Below, in pieces: positions 15,732 to 24,272 of a DNA stretch of 64,000 bases. A model generated the notes under the pieces. It was not told the DNA's origin. It searched no databases and saw only the letters and a program-made list of their open reading frames with translations. Origin of the DNA: Bacillota bacterium (GTDB lineage: Bacteria > Bacillota > Clostridia > Christensenellales > SZUA-584). The position numbers and the translations under genes are program-made. Within the stretch, counting starts at the first letter, position 1, and every line of letters starts with the position of its first letter. The stretch is from positions 62,001-126,000 of the forward strand of contig JAEWTL010000026.1 in assembly GCA_023459495.1 (NCBI GenBank), given 5' to 3'.

Positions 15732-18465
15732 TCGGCGTCTCCTTCTTTGTAAAAGCCTTACAAATGTTCTTCAGCGTGATCTTTGCCTTCCGTTTGATTA
15801 CATGGGGAACAATAACCTTCTTCATATCAAAGAGAGAGACACCTTCCCCATCGTACCGTTTGGCAAGCGATATCGCGTCAAATTTGCACTTGGTCGTGCA
15901 TTGCCCGCAGCCCACGCACAGAAACTCATCGACGACGACCGCGCCGCAGCCTAGGCAGCGTTCGGTTTCTTTTCTCACCTGCTCCTCAGTGAAGGTACCT
16001 CGTCCGTCGGCAAAAGTGCGTGTCTCTGCTTTATGAGACGGCTGTTGACGAGGTATACGGTCGTAACTGTCCAGCGAGAGTACTTCTTTATCCAGCGCTT
16101 TATATTCCCGCCTGTCGCGCCCGATTACCAGACTCTGGCCGGGCTGTACAAACCGGTGGATGGAGATGGCCCCCTGCTTACCCGCTGCAATTGCATCAAT
16201 CGCAAACTTTGGTCCGGTAAACGCATCGCCGCCTACAAAGATATCCGGCTCCGCCGTCTGATAGGTGAAGGCATCAGCATATACAGTTCCGTTTTTATTG
16301 CATTCCACCTTGGTGTCCGCAAGCAAAGTACCCCATTCGATGGACTGACCGATGGACAGCAGCACCCAATCTGCTTCAACCGTAATGATTTCCTGATCAT
16401 CAAATGTGGGAGCAAACCGATGATTCTGATCGAACACTGAAGTACAGCGGCGGAATTTCACACCCTTGACACGCCCGTCTTCCGCAATGATCTCGATCGG
16501 GCCCCAGCTGTTGTTGATACTGATACCTTCCTGCGTCGCTTCCTCCACCTCGTCCGGCGAAGCAGGCATTTCCGTCTCACTTTCCAGACAGTACATCGAA
16601 ACATCAGTTGCATCCACACGCGCCGCTGTACGGGCCACATCGACCGCAACATTGCCACCGCCGATCACAACCACCTTGCCGGGCAGCTTAACTGCCTCGC
16701 CAAGATTCACACGTCGCACAAAATCGATGCCGGAAAGTACACCCTCGACATCCTCACCCTCTATACCCAGGCGGCGTCCTCCCTGCGCGCCGACCGCAAT
16801 ATAGAAGGCTTCAAATCCCTGCCTGCGCAGTTGATCAATGGTGACGTCACGGCCCACCTCAATGCCCATTTTAAACTCGACACCGAGCTCGCGCAGTACG
16901 CCGATTTCTGCTTCAACAACGTCCTTCTCCAGCCGGAATGAAGGAATGCCGAAGGTCAGCATGCCGCCCAGTTTTCTTTGCTTCTCAAACACCGTCACGC
17001 GGTAACCGTCTATCGCGAGGTAATACGCGCAGGAGAGGCCCGCGGGTCCCGCACCCACTACAGCGATGGGCTTCCCGTATTGATGCCGCTTCTGCGGTAT
17101 ATAACGCCGCGCTTCGTTCAGGTCCTGGTCCGCAATGAACTTCTTGATTTCATCGATCGCAATCGGTTCGTCAATGTCGCCCCGGGTACAGGCCGACTCA
17201 CAGCGCCGGTTACATATGCGTCCACAGACCGCTGGGAACGGGTTATCCTTCTTAATCAGCTCCAGCGCGTCCGTATATCGTCCCTGCGCGGCCAGCTTGA
17301 TGTATCCCTGTATTGCAATGTGCGCCGGACATTCGGTCTTACAGGGCGCTGTACCGGTATCCACAACGTTCTTGCGGTTCGTACGGTATTCCGGATTCCA
17401 GTAATCCGGAGTCCATTCCGTATTTCGGGGCGTATCCTCGCGAACGATCTTTTCGATCACCGGCTTGCTGGAGCAGACCTTCTGGCCGAGCTGCAGTGCG
17501 TTAACCGGGCAGTTTTCAACGCATTGTCCGCAGGCCACGCATTTATCGCGGTCCACCTGCGAGATATAGTTGGAGCGCACCATGTCTGCATTCAGGAACA
17601 TCTCCGCAGTGCGCATGGAAAGGCAGCCGCAGCCGCAGCAGTTGCAGATGGCATGGGTTTTCCCGTCTCCGTCCAGATTTGGAATCTCGTGCATCAAGCC
17701 GTTTTCTTCCGCCCTGCGCAAAATTTCGTAGACCTCTTCTTTGCGCACTTGACGGCCACGTCCGGTGCGGATGTAGTATTCGGCGGCATGCCCCATCTGG
17801 ATGCACATATCTTCCTTCAGATGCCCACAGCCCTCCCCCATGATCTCGCGTACGGTCCGGCAGGAGCAGTTGGAAACCGAAAAAATGTCATGTTCCTCAA
17901 TATGCTTGGAAAGCTCCTCGTAGGATGCGCGGCGGCTTTCCCCATCAATCGCCTTCTCAATGGGGATTACGCGCATCAGGCCGATTCCCACCGGTGTCAT
18001 GCCCGCGGTCTTCGCGCCGCGGATGCGCCCATAGGCCTCGAACGCTTCAGCGATCTGCGGATATTTTTTAGCATTCGTGGGATGGTTCGTCATCATTTCC
18101 ATGATACCGGGCACCCACGTGTCATACCAGAAGGTATCCTTGCCATCAATCGTGTTGACAAAGCACACGCCTGCATCGGCAAGCTCCAGCAGCAAGTGAT
18201 GACATACCTCCACAGACCGGCCCATACGTCCGCTGACAGTTTCAGCCGTCACCTTTTCACGAATCGCCATGGTCATACAAACCTCAGCCATATCGTCGGT
18301 GACAACCGGCTCCAGAATCAGATATTCCGGCGCGTCATAATCGTAAGCATCCTTAGCGCCGGGCTTCTTGCGCCCGATATGGTTGGCCAGCGCCAGTATC
18401 TTCGGCTTGCCCTCACGCCTTGCTCCCGCTTCGCCGCGGGCCTGCCCTGCCATCATTTCTGCCAT
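15724..18465 (-). CDS. Large iron-sulfur/flavin oxidoreductase: Cys-rich domain + 4Fe-4S + GltD-like FAD/NAD(P) domain + C-terminal ferredoxin
   Basis: A 913-residue cytoplasmic redox protein. Residues about 50-300 form a cysteine-rich region with NCSC near 199-202 and CNCCGCGC at 274-281. A ferredoxin motif CVACGQCVENCP lies at 309-320. Residues 375-426 hold a GltD-type cysteine cluster (CKTEC, CGRIC, RCESAC). A flavin Rossmann motif VVGAGPAG is at 469-476 and an NAD(P) Rossmann motif IGGGNVAVDVA at 601-611; GGDAF at 745-749 is the second FAD motif. The C-terminus carries CLGC and CVGCGQCTTKC (837-860). It resembles glutamate-synthase-small-subunit-like electron-transfer proteins. Position between hypB and hypA suggests a role with a nickel redox enzyme; substrate unknown. 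Confidence 0.8.
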   Translation of the reverse strand: MAEMMAGQARGEAGARREGKPKILALANHIGRKKPGAKDAYDYDAPEYLILEPVVTDDMAEVCMTMAIREKVTAETVSGRMGRSVEVCHHLLLELADAGVCFVNTIDGKDTFWYDTWVPGIMEMMTNHPTNAKKYPQIAEAFEAYGRIRGAKTAGMTPVGIGLMRVIPIEKAIDGESRRASYEELSKHIEEHDIFSVSNCSCRTVREIMGEGCGHLKEDMCIQMGHAAEYYIRTGRGRQVRKEEVYEILRRAEENGLMHEIPNLDGDGKTHAICNCCGCGCLSMRTAEMFLNADMVRSNYISQVDRDKCVACGQCVENCPVNALQLGQKVCSSKPVIEKIVREDTPRNTEWTPDYWNPEYRTNRKNVVDTGTAPCKTECPAHIAIQGYIKLAAQGRYTDALELIKKDNPFPAVCGRICNRRCESACTRGDIDEPIAIDEIKKFIADQDLNEARRYIPQKRHQYGKPIAVVGAGPAGLSCAYYLAIDGYRVTVFEKQRKLGGMLTFGIPSFRLEKDVVEAEIGVLRELGVEFKMGIEVGRDVTIDQLRRQGFEAFYIAVGAQGGRRLGIEGEDVEGVLSGIDFVRRVNLGEAVKLPGKVVVIGGGNVAVDVARTAARVDATDVSMYCLESETEMPASPDEVEEATQEGISINNSWGPIEIIAEDGRVKGVKFRRCTSVFDQNHRFAPTFDDQEIITVEADWVLLSIGQSIEWGTLLADTKVECNKNGTVYADAFTYQTAEPDIFVGGDAFTGPKFAIDAIAAGKQGAISIHRFVQPGQSLVIGRDRREYKALDKEVLSLDSYDRIPRQQPSHKAETRTFADGRGTFTEEQVRKETERCLGCGAVVVDEFLCVGCGQCTTKCKFDAISLAKRYDGEGVSLFDMKKVIVPHVIKRKAKITLKNICKAFTKKETPNA

Positions 18466-18520
18466 GGTAATCCGCTCCTTTACTATGGTTCGTTGCGTTC
18501 CCTGTTTTTCAGTTTATTCG

Positions 18521-19192
18521 CTACTTATCCCGCCAAACCAGCACTTCGCCGCGGAGCCATGCCGCCCATTCGTCCAGCCCCTCACCGGTACGCGCGCAAA
18601 TTGGAATCACCTTTGCGTTCGGATTGAGTTTCTTCACCCGTGTGCGCACCGCATCAAGATCGAACTCGAAATACGGCAGCACATCCATTTTGTTGACCAG
18701 CACGACGTCGCAGATGGTAAACATCAAAGGATATTTCAGCGGCTTGTCATCCCCCTCTGGCACTGAGAGAATCATGGCGTTTTTAACAGCCCCGGTGTCA
18801 AACTCAGCGGGGCATACCAGATTGCCGACATTCTCCAGAATCGCAAGATCCAATCCCTCCACGCCGAGGCCGTCCAGTCCTTGCCGCGTCATGCCTGCGT
18901 CCAAATGGCACATGCCACCAGTATGCAGCTGAATGACCTTCACGCCGGTCTCCTGAATGGCGCGCGCGTCCACGTCGGAGTCAATGTCAGCCTCCATGAC
19001 GCCAATCGAAAATTCGACCTTCAGCCGCGCAATGGTGCCTCGCAGTGTGGTCGTCTTCCCGGCCCCAGGCGATGACATCAGGTTGAGCAGGAACGCACCG
19101 CGTTCTTTTAGTTCGCCCCGCAACCTTTCCGCTTCGCGGTCGTTATTCTCAAAAACGCTCTGTTTGATTTCCAGTATCCGGAACTCGTTCAT
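18521..19192 (-). CDS. hypB: Hydrogenase nickel incorporation GTPase HypB
   Basis: A 223-residue SIMIBI-class GTPase. The P-loop SSPGAGKTTTL lies at about 40-50, MEADIDSDVDARAI and CHLDAGM carry switch and metal residues, ENVGNLVCPAEFD is diagnostic for HypB, and NKMD gives guanine specificity. The histidine-rich nickel-storage N-terminus of some HypB proteins is absent, so this one probably acts in delivery only. The gene lies between the membrane-protein gene and the oxidoreductase in the same operon. Confidence 0.96.
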   Translation of the reverse strand: MNEFRILEIKQSVFENNDREAERLRGELKERGAFLLNLMSSPGAGKTTTLRGTIARLKVEFSIGVMEADIDSDVDARAIQETGVKVIQLHTGGMCHLDAGMTRQGLDGLGVEGLDLAILENVGNLVCPAEFDTGAVKNAMILSVPEGDDKPLKYPLMFTICDVVLVNKMDVLPYFEFDLDAVRTRVKKLNPNAKVIPICARTGEGLDEWAAWLRGEVLVWRDK

Positions 19193-19203
19193 TCAGTCTC
19201 CTC

Positions 19204-20187
19204 CTATTCGGCAAGCAGTTTGATCCTCTGATAACCCTTAAGGTCGGTATACAGCTCACCTTTATAGGGATTACGGTGCGTTTTGCGGGCTTTGTAGATC
19301 ATGTAAACCAGCACCGCCACATTGGCGACGAGCGCCAGTAGGCTCACGATAAAATAGACAGTCGGATTATAGGTGGAATCGACGCGGAACATGCCCGCAT
19401 CCTGAAACAGCGGAAAGGTCTGCGCAAACATACACCATAGCGCCAGCGTCTGCGCCCTGTGTTGTAGCCACGCACCTTTGCCAACCGTGAACGCGCAGAG
19501 TGTGGGCGCAAGCAGCAACGCGAGGCCGCAGTACCACGAGTGGTTCGGCAGACAGTTGTAGGTGTACGCAAAGTTCCAGAGATCGTACGCTATAATCCAG
19601 AACCACAGCATATCCGGCCAGAGCATATCGCGGCTGCCATCCTTTTTGGTAAACTTGCGGATACAAATGCCAAACCAGCCGGTGATGGTTATGATATTCA
19701 GAATTCCTGCAATGGCGTTCATATAGTTCCACGAACCGCCCATCAACATAACCTGTGAATCCGCGGTCTTGTCAAACGACATCACTGCATAGTCCAGGCC
19801 TACCTGAACGTCGCGCACACAGGCTTCCAATATGTTAATAGCGAGAATCAGCGGAGGAAAGCAAAGAGCAATTTTATTTTCGGAAAGCCGCCAGGTTGTT
19901 CCGTTCTTCCTTTTGCCATGCAGATGCCGGATGCACCAGAAGCCGATGCAGCCCGCAGTGGATGAGTACACCTTTGCGAGGTGGAACCAGTCGGTATAAG
20001 TGCTGTCCTTCAAAACCGTGAACCAGAGAGCGGAGAGCACCAGCGGCAGCACCACAAAAAAGGCGAACCCCACCCACTTGAAGCGCCGCGATACCTCGTT
20101 GAGCGCAAAAAGCGCTGCGAAAACGCAAAGCCAGACCAGCAGCGATGAAACGAGCGTTGCACCATCAGCATAGTTGAACGTAAACAT
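19204..20187 (-). CDS. Polytopic membrane protein, DUF5692-like
   Basis: A 327-residue integral membrane protein with about eight to nine hydrophobic segments spread over its length, rich in Trp, Tyr and Cys (HLAKVYSSTAGCIGFWCIRH, AYDLWNFAYTYNCLPNHSWY). It resembles the uncharacterised DUF5692 family from memory. GGGA lies just before the start. It is first in the operon with hypB, the 913-residue oxidoreductase and hypA, downstream of a promoter with a FadR-type operator. A transport or membrane redox role, for example metal or substrate movement, is speculative. Confidence 0.6.
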   Translation of the reverse strand: MFTFNYADGATLVSSLLVWLCVFAALFALNEVSRRFKWVGFAFFVVLPLVLSALWFTVLKDSTYTDWFHLAKVYSSTAGCIGFWCIRHLHGKRKNGTTWRLSENKIALCFPPLILAINILEACVRDVQVGLDYAVMSFDKTADSQVMLMGGSWNYMNAIAGILNIITITGWFGICIRKFTKKDGSRDMLWPDMLWFWIIAYDLWNFAYTYNCLPNHSWYCGLALLLAPTLCAFTVGKGAWLQHRAQTLALWCMFAQTFPLFQDAGMFRVDSTYNPTVYFIVSLLALVANVAVLVYMIYKARKTHRNPYKGELYTDLKGYQRIKLLAE

Positions 20188-20229
20188 ACCATTCCCTCTT
20201 TTCTAAATTGAATAAATTCTTTCGACGCG

Positions 20230-20240
20230 TGGTCATACCA
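20230..20240. promoter_or_regulatory. FadR/GntR-type operator (TGGT-CAT-ACCA) of the hyp operon
   Basis: A perfect palindrome TGGT-N3-ACCA. It fits the general FadR-subfamily operator pattern and sits about 20-30 bases downstream of the -10 box of the leftward hyp promoter, a position suited to repression. An identical half-site pair recurs at 20385-20395 in front of the regulator gene. Confidence 0.75.
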
Positions 20241-20261
20241 GTTGTATAAATGATTGTTAAT

Positions 20262-20290
20262 ATTTTATCATTCTTCGAGATACGTGTCAA
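20262..20290 (-). promoter_or_regulatory. Sigma-A promoter of the membrane protein-hypB-oxidoreductase-hypA operon
   Basis: On the minus strand TTGACA (20290-20285) and TAAAAT (20267-20262) are separated by exactly 17 bases. The start of transcription is expected near 20255, about 68 bases before the first start codon, with the operator lying in the leader. Confidence 0.75.
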
Positions 20291-20341
20291 TTGAATCGCA
20301 ATTTTCGCTTTTATAAAAGCACTTTTTTTGCTTATACATAT

Positions 20342-20369
20342 TTGCATTGATCGTTTTAAATGCTATAAT
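20342..20369 (+). promoter_or_regulatory. Sigma-A promoter of the GntR/FadR regulator
   Basis: TATAAT at 20364-20369 has a perfect consensus -10 sequence. TTGCAT at 20342-20347, 16 bases upstream, is a fair -35 box. The operator 20385-20395 lies just after the expected transcription start, implying autoregulation. Confidence 0.75.
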
Positions 20370-20384
20370 ATAAGCCGTGGTATT

Positions 20385-20395
20385 TGGTTGTACCA
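20385..20395. promoter_or_regulatory. FadR/GntR-type operator (TGGT-TGT-ACCA) of the regulator gene
   Basis: A second perfect TGGT-N3-ACCA palindrome, located between the TATAAT box and the ribosome site of the regulator gene. With the copy at 20230-20240 it marks both divergent promoters as targets of one regulator, most simply the adjacent one. Confidence 0.75.
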
Positions 20396-20424
20396 GTAAC
20401 AGACCTGTTTTGGAGGTAATAAAA

Positions 20425-21129
20425 ATGGAATTTTCAAAGCTTAGCGCGCCTACCCTGAAAGAGCTGTTTGTGAAAGAACTGGAATCTATGATTCTTTCCG
20501 GCGGCCTGCCTGTGGGTACTCAGCTGCCGCCTGAGAGGGACCTCGCTTCTTCCATGCAAGTCAGCCGCGCCGTGGTCAATGCGGGCGTCGTCGAACTGGC
20601 TCGCAAAGGATTCCTGGTCATCCGCCCGCGTATCGGAACGTTCGTTGCAGATTACCGCCGGGACGGTACAATTGAGACTTTCCTTTCCATCGTTTCTTAC
20701 AATGGCGGTATGCTTCGCCGCGAAGAGGTACGCTCAGTACTGGAATTGCGCGGTGCGCTGGATACTCTGGCTGTAGAACTTTGCGCCGGACGTATCACTG
20801 ACGATGAGATAGCCCAGCTCCGGGAGAGTACCGACAATATCGGAAAAGCCCGAAACCCAGAAGACGCTGTAACTCATGCTTTTGCATTTCAGCATCAGCT
20901 CGCCCTCTATTCCGGTAATACATTCCTTCCGGTCATATTCAGCTCCTTTAAATCGCTGACACGCACGCTATGGCTGCGATTTTGTGCGCTTTATGGCATC
21001 TCTGCGCTGTACGATAATACCAATGCCCTTTGCTCCCAATTGGAAAAACGCGACTTCTCCGGAGCGGTGAGCTGTCTGAACGCAACGCTGCGCAACAGTA
21101 TCGAAGGAGACAAGCAAATTTACTATTGA
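20425..21129 (+). CDS. FadR-subfamily GntR transcriptional regulator
   Basis: A 234-residue regulator; ATG 20425 is chosen because GGAGGT lies 8 bases upstream. The N-terminal winged helix reads GGLPVGTQLPPERDLASSM, then VSRAVVNAGVVELARKGFLV, typical of GntR proteins. The C-terminal all-helical ligand domain (about 85-230) resembles FCD/FadR effector domains, beginning RREEVRSVLELRGALDTLAV. The effector is unknown. Divergent placement against the hyp operon and the paired operators make it the likely local repressor. Confidence 0.88.
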   Translation: MEFSKLSAPTLKELFVKELESMILSGGLPVGTQLPPERDLASSMQVSRAVVNAGVVELARKGFLVIRPRIGTFVADYRRDGTIETFLSIVSYNGGMLRREEVRSVLELRGALDTLAVELCAGRITDDEIAQLRESTDNIGKARNPEDAVTHAFAFQHQLALYSGNTFLPVIFSSFKSLTRTLWLRFCALYGISALYDNTNALCSQLEKRDFSGAVSCLNATLRNSIEGDKQIYY

Positions 21130-21191
21130 ATATTTAATGTGTCGCATTGATGTGACATAATTTTATAAACCGTCAGCAATCCAGCAACGAA

Positions 21192-21231
21192 AAATCGCAC
21201 GCCAGATCGATATTCGTCAGCCGTGCGATTT
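21192..21231. terminator. Bidirectional intrinsic terminator between the regulator and the ABC permease
   Basis: AAATCGCACG (21192-21201) pairs perfectly with CGTGCGATTT (21222-21231). T-rich sequence follows on the plus strand, and the stem end plus flank gives five T on the minus strand. It lies between two convergent genes. Confidence 0.75.
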
Positions 21232-21265
21232 GTATTTTCTTTGTTTACAGTAAGATTTAATTAAA

Positions 21266-22009
21266 TTATGGCGCACTGCGCGACAGTATACGGCGCTCCA
21301 TCAAATCCACCAGGCCAAACAGCAGCAGACCTACAACTCCGAGTATCACGATGCCTGAAAACATGTCGACATAGTTGATGCGCATCCATGCGTCCATGAT
21401 AAAGTAGCCAAGGCCGTATTGCGTGCCAAAGGTTTCGGTAAAAAACAGCACCGACAGCGCCGTTCCCAGGCTGACCCGTATGGATGTCAGCAGCGCGGGC
21501 AGCGACGCAGGCAGCACCACAAGCTTAAAAATGTCCGTCCGACTGGCCCCGAGAGAGGTCATACCGTAGAAAACTTCTTTCGGAATACCGCTCACGGCAT
21601 CGCGTGTCGACACGATGATCTGAAACACCACGACCAGCACGATCATGAAAATTTTCGCAAATTCGCCCAAGCCAAACAGCAGCATCACCAGCGGCAGCAG
21701 CGCGATCTTGGGGATCGGATAGGTGAAATAGACGAGCGGCGAGAGACGCTTGTTCCACGCCGGGAAATACCCCATGCAAAGCCCCAGTGGCACGCCAATG
21801 ATCACCGACACAACGAGCCCCGCGGCAATGCGCCACAGGCTTAAAGCCAGATGCAGCGCGATCTTTGAAAAGAATATCTTGCCGATGTTAACGAAGATGG
21901 TCAAAGGCGTCGGAATGAACGCGACAGGCCAAAGCATCCCCAGCACCTGCCAGATGACGAGTATAGCCAGCGCCGTTTTGAGCGTGCTCCACGCGTTTGC
22001 CTTTCTCAT
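21266..22009 (-). CDS. ABC transporter permease, SsuC/TauC type
   Basis: A 247-residue inner-membrane permease with about six hydrophobic segments. The cytoplasmic EAA-type loop that contacts the ATPase reads YGMTSLGASRTDIFKLVVLP (about 150-170). The family imports sulfonates, thiamine precursors, nitrate and similar small molecules. The start overlaps the ATPase gene by 4 bases. The three transporter genes follow ubiX, so the cargo may be a quinone-pathway compound; that is inference. Confidence 0.92.
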   Translation of the reverse strand: MRKANAWSTLKTALAILVIWQVLGMLWPVAFIPTPLTIFVNIGKIFFSKIALHLALSLWRIAAGLVVSVIIGVPLGLCMGYFPAWNKRLSPLVYFTYPIPKIALLPLVMLLFGLGEFAKIFMIVLVVVFQIIVSTRDAVSGIPKEVFYGMTSLGASRTDIFKLVVLPASLPALLTSIRVSLGTALSVLFFTETFGTQYGLGYFIMDAWMRINYVDMFSGIVILGVVGLLLFGLVDLMERRILSRSAP

Positions 22010-22758
22010 ACCGCCCAGTCCTCTTTAACTGTCTCGCGCAGCTTCATTACAAACGAATAGAACGCGCTTGACAGCCTCAAATCGCTTTGACCGAACAGCG
22101 GGTTATCAATCACCCGCACGATGCGGCCCGGCGCAGGAGACATCACGGCAATTTTATGTCCCAAGTACGCAGCTTCCTCAATGCTGTGCGTCACGAACAG
22201 CGTGGAAATTGCATGCTCCCGCCAGACATCCAGAAAAACGTCCTGAATATCCTCGCGTGTGATGGCGTCCAGCGCGGAGAACGGTTCGTCCATCAACAGT
22301 ACGTCCGGCCGCATGAGAAATGCGCGTGCAATGGCGACGCGCTGACGCTGACCGCCGGAAAGCTGGCGCGGGAATTTTCTTTGCAGCGCCGTCAGGCCGA
22401 GCCTGTCCAGCAGTTGCTCAATAGAAGGGGCCTCCTTTAACAGATCATCACCCTTGACTCTAAGCCCCAGCGTTGCGTTGTGGTATACGTCCGCCCAATC
22501 CAGCAGTCCGTAGCTTTGTGGCACAAGGCCGATGCGCTGCGCTTTTGGGTCTACGGGCTGTCCACCAATCAGTACCTGCCCGTTATGCGGCGCAATGATG
22601 CCGGATAACACATAAAGCAGCGTCGATTTTCCGCAGCCAGAGGGCCCGATCAGTGCACAAATATCTCCCTTTTCCAGGTGCAGATCAAGCCCGCTGATCG
22701 CGGGAAATTCGCCGCTGTCCGTCCGATATGTCACCGAAAGCGCATTGATATCGATCAT
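22006..22758 (-). CDS. ABC transporter ATP-binding protein, SsuB/TauB type
   Basis: A 250-residue ABC ATPase with Walker A GPSGCGKSTLL (about 38-48), Q-loop LVPQSYGLLDWADV, signature LSGGQRQRVAIARA, Walker B VLLMDEPFSALD and the H-loop VTHSIEEA. It powers the adjacent permease. Only three bases separate it from the upstream binding-protein gene. Confidence 0.95.
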   Translation of the reverse strand: MIDINALSVTYRTDSGEFPAISGLDLHLEKGDICALIGPSGCGKSTLLYVLSGIIAPHNGQVLIGGQPVDPKAQRIGLVPQSYGLLDWADVYHNATLGLRVKGDDLLKEAPSIEQLLDRLGLTALQRKFPRQLSGGQRQRVAIARAFLMRPDVLLMDEPFSALDAITREDIQDVFLDVWREHAISTLFVTHSIEEAAYLGHKIAVMSPAPGRIVRVIDNPLFGQSDLRLSSAFYSFVMKLRETVKEDWAV

Positions 22759-22761
22759 GTG

Positions 22762-23685
22762 CTATTTCACAAAGTCCTTGACGACAAGATCATCGTATTG
22801 ATATGCGTTCTGAATCAGTCCTTTTTCAGTCAACCAGGCGATTACGCCGTCAAAATCCTCCTTGCCGGGCAGTGTCGCAGACGTATATTCAGGCAGCGTC
22901 AACTGATCCCTAACGTCCTCCGGAAAACCGGAAACATTGATGAGGATATCAACATAGTCGGCTACGGGTGCACTTTTCAGATATTCTACAGCTTTGTTGT
23001 AAGCACGGTAAAAGGCTTCAATTTCAGTCTTCTTCTGCGATATTGAATCTTTGGTAAACAACAGCACGCCCGGGTTGATACCAAGGCTGTCCGAACTACC
23101 AATCACCGTTGCACCCGCCTTCACAGCCACAGATGCCAGCGGTTCAGGCAGCGTCGCAGCGTCGATCTGTCCGCTTTGCAACATCTCCAGCCGCACGGGT
23201 ATCTGCGGTATCGCTGTTTTCTCCACGTCTTCCGGCGAGAGGCCGTTTTCAGCCAGCATCATATCCGTGGTATATTCGATGATGGTGTTGGTCGATATCG
23301 CGATAGACTTACCCGTAAGGTCTGTGGAGCCGTTCATAGAAGCACCTGCCAGCAGCTTGTAGCTACCATTAGTCATCGAGGTAATCCCCACTTCAAATCC
23401 GCCTTCCGTGAGGAATGCCGCCGACAGCATATCGGATACGGCACCGTCCAGGCTGCCCGCCTGCAGTGCGCTTTCCCTGTCCGGTGCGCTTTTGAAATGC
23501 TGTATATCGATATCCAGCCCTTCCGCTTCGAAGAAACCTTTCTCCTGAGCGATAATGATGGGTATCGAATCCACATCCGGCAGCACGCCGATGGTCAGCG
23601 TCTGCGACGGTTTTTTGCCACACCCCGCCCCTATCGTTACTACGGTCATCAGCGCCAATACAGCGCCGATCAATCTCTTTTTCAT
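22762..23685 (-). CDS. ABC transporter substrate-binding lipoprotein, SsuA/NMT1-like
   Basis: A 307-residue exported lipoprotein; ATG 23685 follows GGAGG and overlaps the ubiX stop (ATGA). The signal peptide MKKRLIGAVLALMTVVTIGAGC ends in a lipobox with the lipidated cysteine at about 22. The mature part begins TLTIGVLPDVDSIPIIIAQEKG and contains AGSLDGAVSDMLSAAFL and SGQIDAATLPEPLASVA, typical of NMT1/SsuA-type binding proteins for small organic ligands. The ligand is unknown. Confidence 0.9.
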   Translation of the reverse strand: MKKRLIGAVLALMTVVTIGAGCGKKPSQTLTIGVLPDVDSIPIIIAQEKGFFEAEGLDIDIQHFKSAPDRESALQAGSLDGAVSDMLSAAFLTEGGFEVGITSMTNGSYKLLAGASMNGSTDLTGKSIAISTNTIIEYTTDMMLAENGLSPEDVEKTAIPQIPVRLEMLQSGQIDAATLPEPLASVAVKAGATVIGSSDSLGINPGVLLFTKDSISQKKTEIEAFYRAYNKAVEYLKSAPVADYVDILINVSGFPEDVRDQLTLPEYTSATLPGKEDFDGVIAWLTEKGLIQNAYQYDDLVVKDFVK

Positions 23686-24260
23686 TCTTCCTGCCTCCAT
23701 TTTTGATATAAACTATTTTCAATCCCCAGCGAATCAAGGATCCGACTGACGATAAAATCCACGATATCCGATACCGTCTGCGGTTTATGATAAAACCCAG
23801 GGTTGGCGGGCAGAATCACAACGCCCGTCTCGCTCAAGGTGAGCATATTGCGCAGATGGATGGTGCTGAACGGCAATTCCCTTGGCACCAGTACCAGCTT
23901 TCGACGTTCTTTGATGCATACGTCCGCCGCGCGCCCCAACAGGTTTCTCGAGGTGCCTGATGCGATCTCCCCCAGCGTAGTCATTGAGCAAGGTACGATC
24001 ACCATACCGTCCGTCCGGTATGATCCGCTGGATATCGATGCAAAAAGGTCGTCATGAGAATGCATCACGAACTTGCCTACGGGATACGCGTCTGCAAATT
24101 CCGGACCTATCGTAATCCCGGTTTCGTATTCCATCACCTTCTGTCCCGTCTGTGACACCACCAGATGAACCTCGTGGCCGCCGCGCAGCAGCTCCTGCAG
24201 CAACCTTATGGCATATGCGCTGCCGCTCGCGCCCGTGACGCCAACGATATATCTTGACAC
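23682..24260 (-). CDS. ubiX: UbiX-family flavin prenyltransferase
   Basis: A 192-residue flavoprotein that prenylates FMN to make the cofactor prFMN used by UbiD decarboxylases. The start MSRYIVGVTGASGSAYAIRLL is the UbiX flavin-binding signature. SSGSYRTDGMVIVPCSMTTL and RRKLVLVPRELPFSTIHLRN are two further conserved blocks. Co-transcription with ubiD and ubiA supports the assignment. The same family is also called Pad1 or MqnM depending on pathway. Confidence 0.94.
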   Translation of the reverse strand: MSRYIVGVTGASGSAYAIRLLQELLRGGHEVHLVVSQTGQKVMEYETGITIGPEFADAYPVGKFVMHSHDDLFASISSGSYRTDGMVIVPCSMTTLGEIASGTSRNLLGRAADVCIKERRKLVLVPRELPFSTIHLRNMLTLSETGVVILPANPGFYHKPQTVSDIVDFIVSRILDSLGIENSLYQKWRQEE

Positions 24261-24272
24261 AACTTATGCCTC

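Noticed and set aside
16978..18627. A 549-residue open frame on the plus strand opposite the oxidoreductase
   Set aside because: It is a mirror frame of a high-quality gene with clear motifs. The plus-strand translation has no recognisable family and has the odd composition of an antisense frame.
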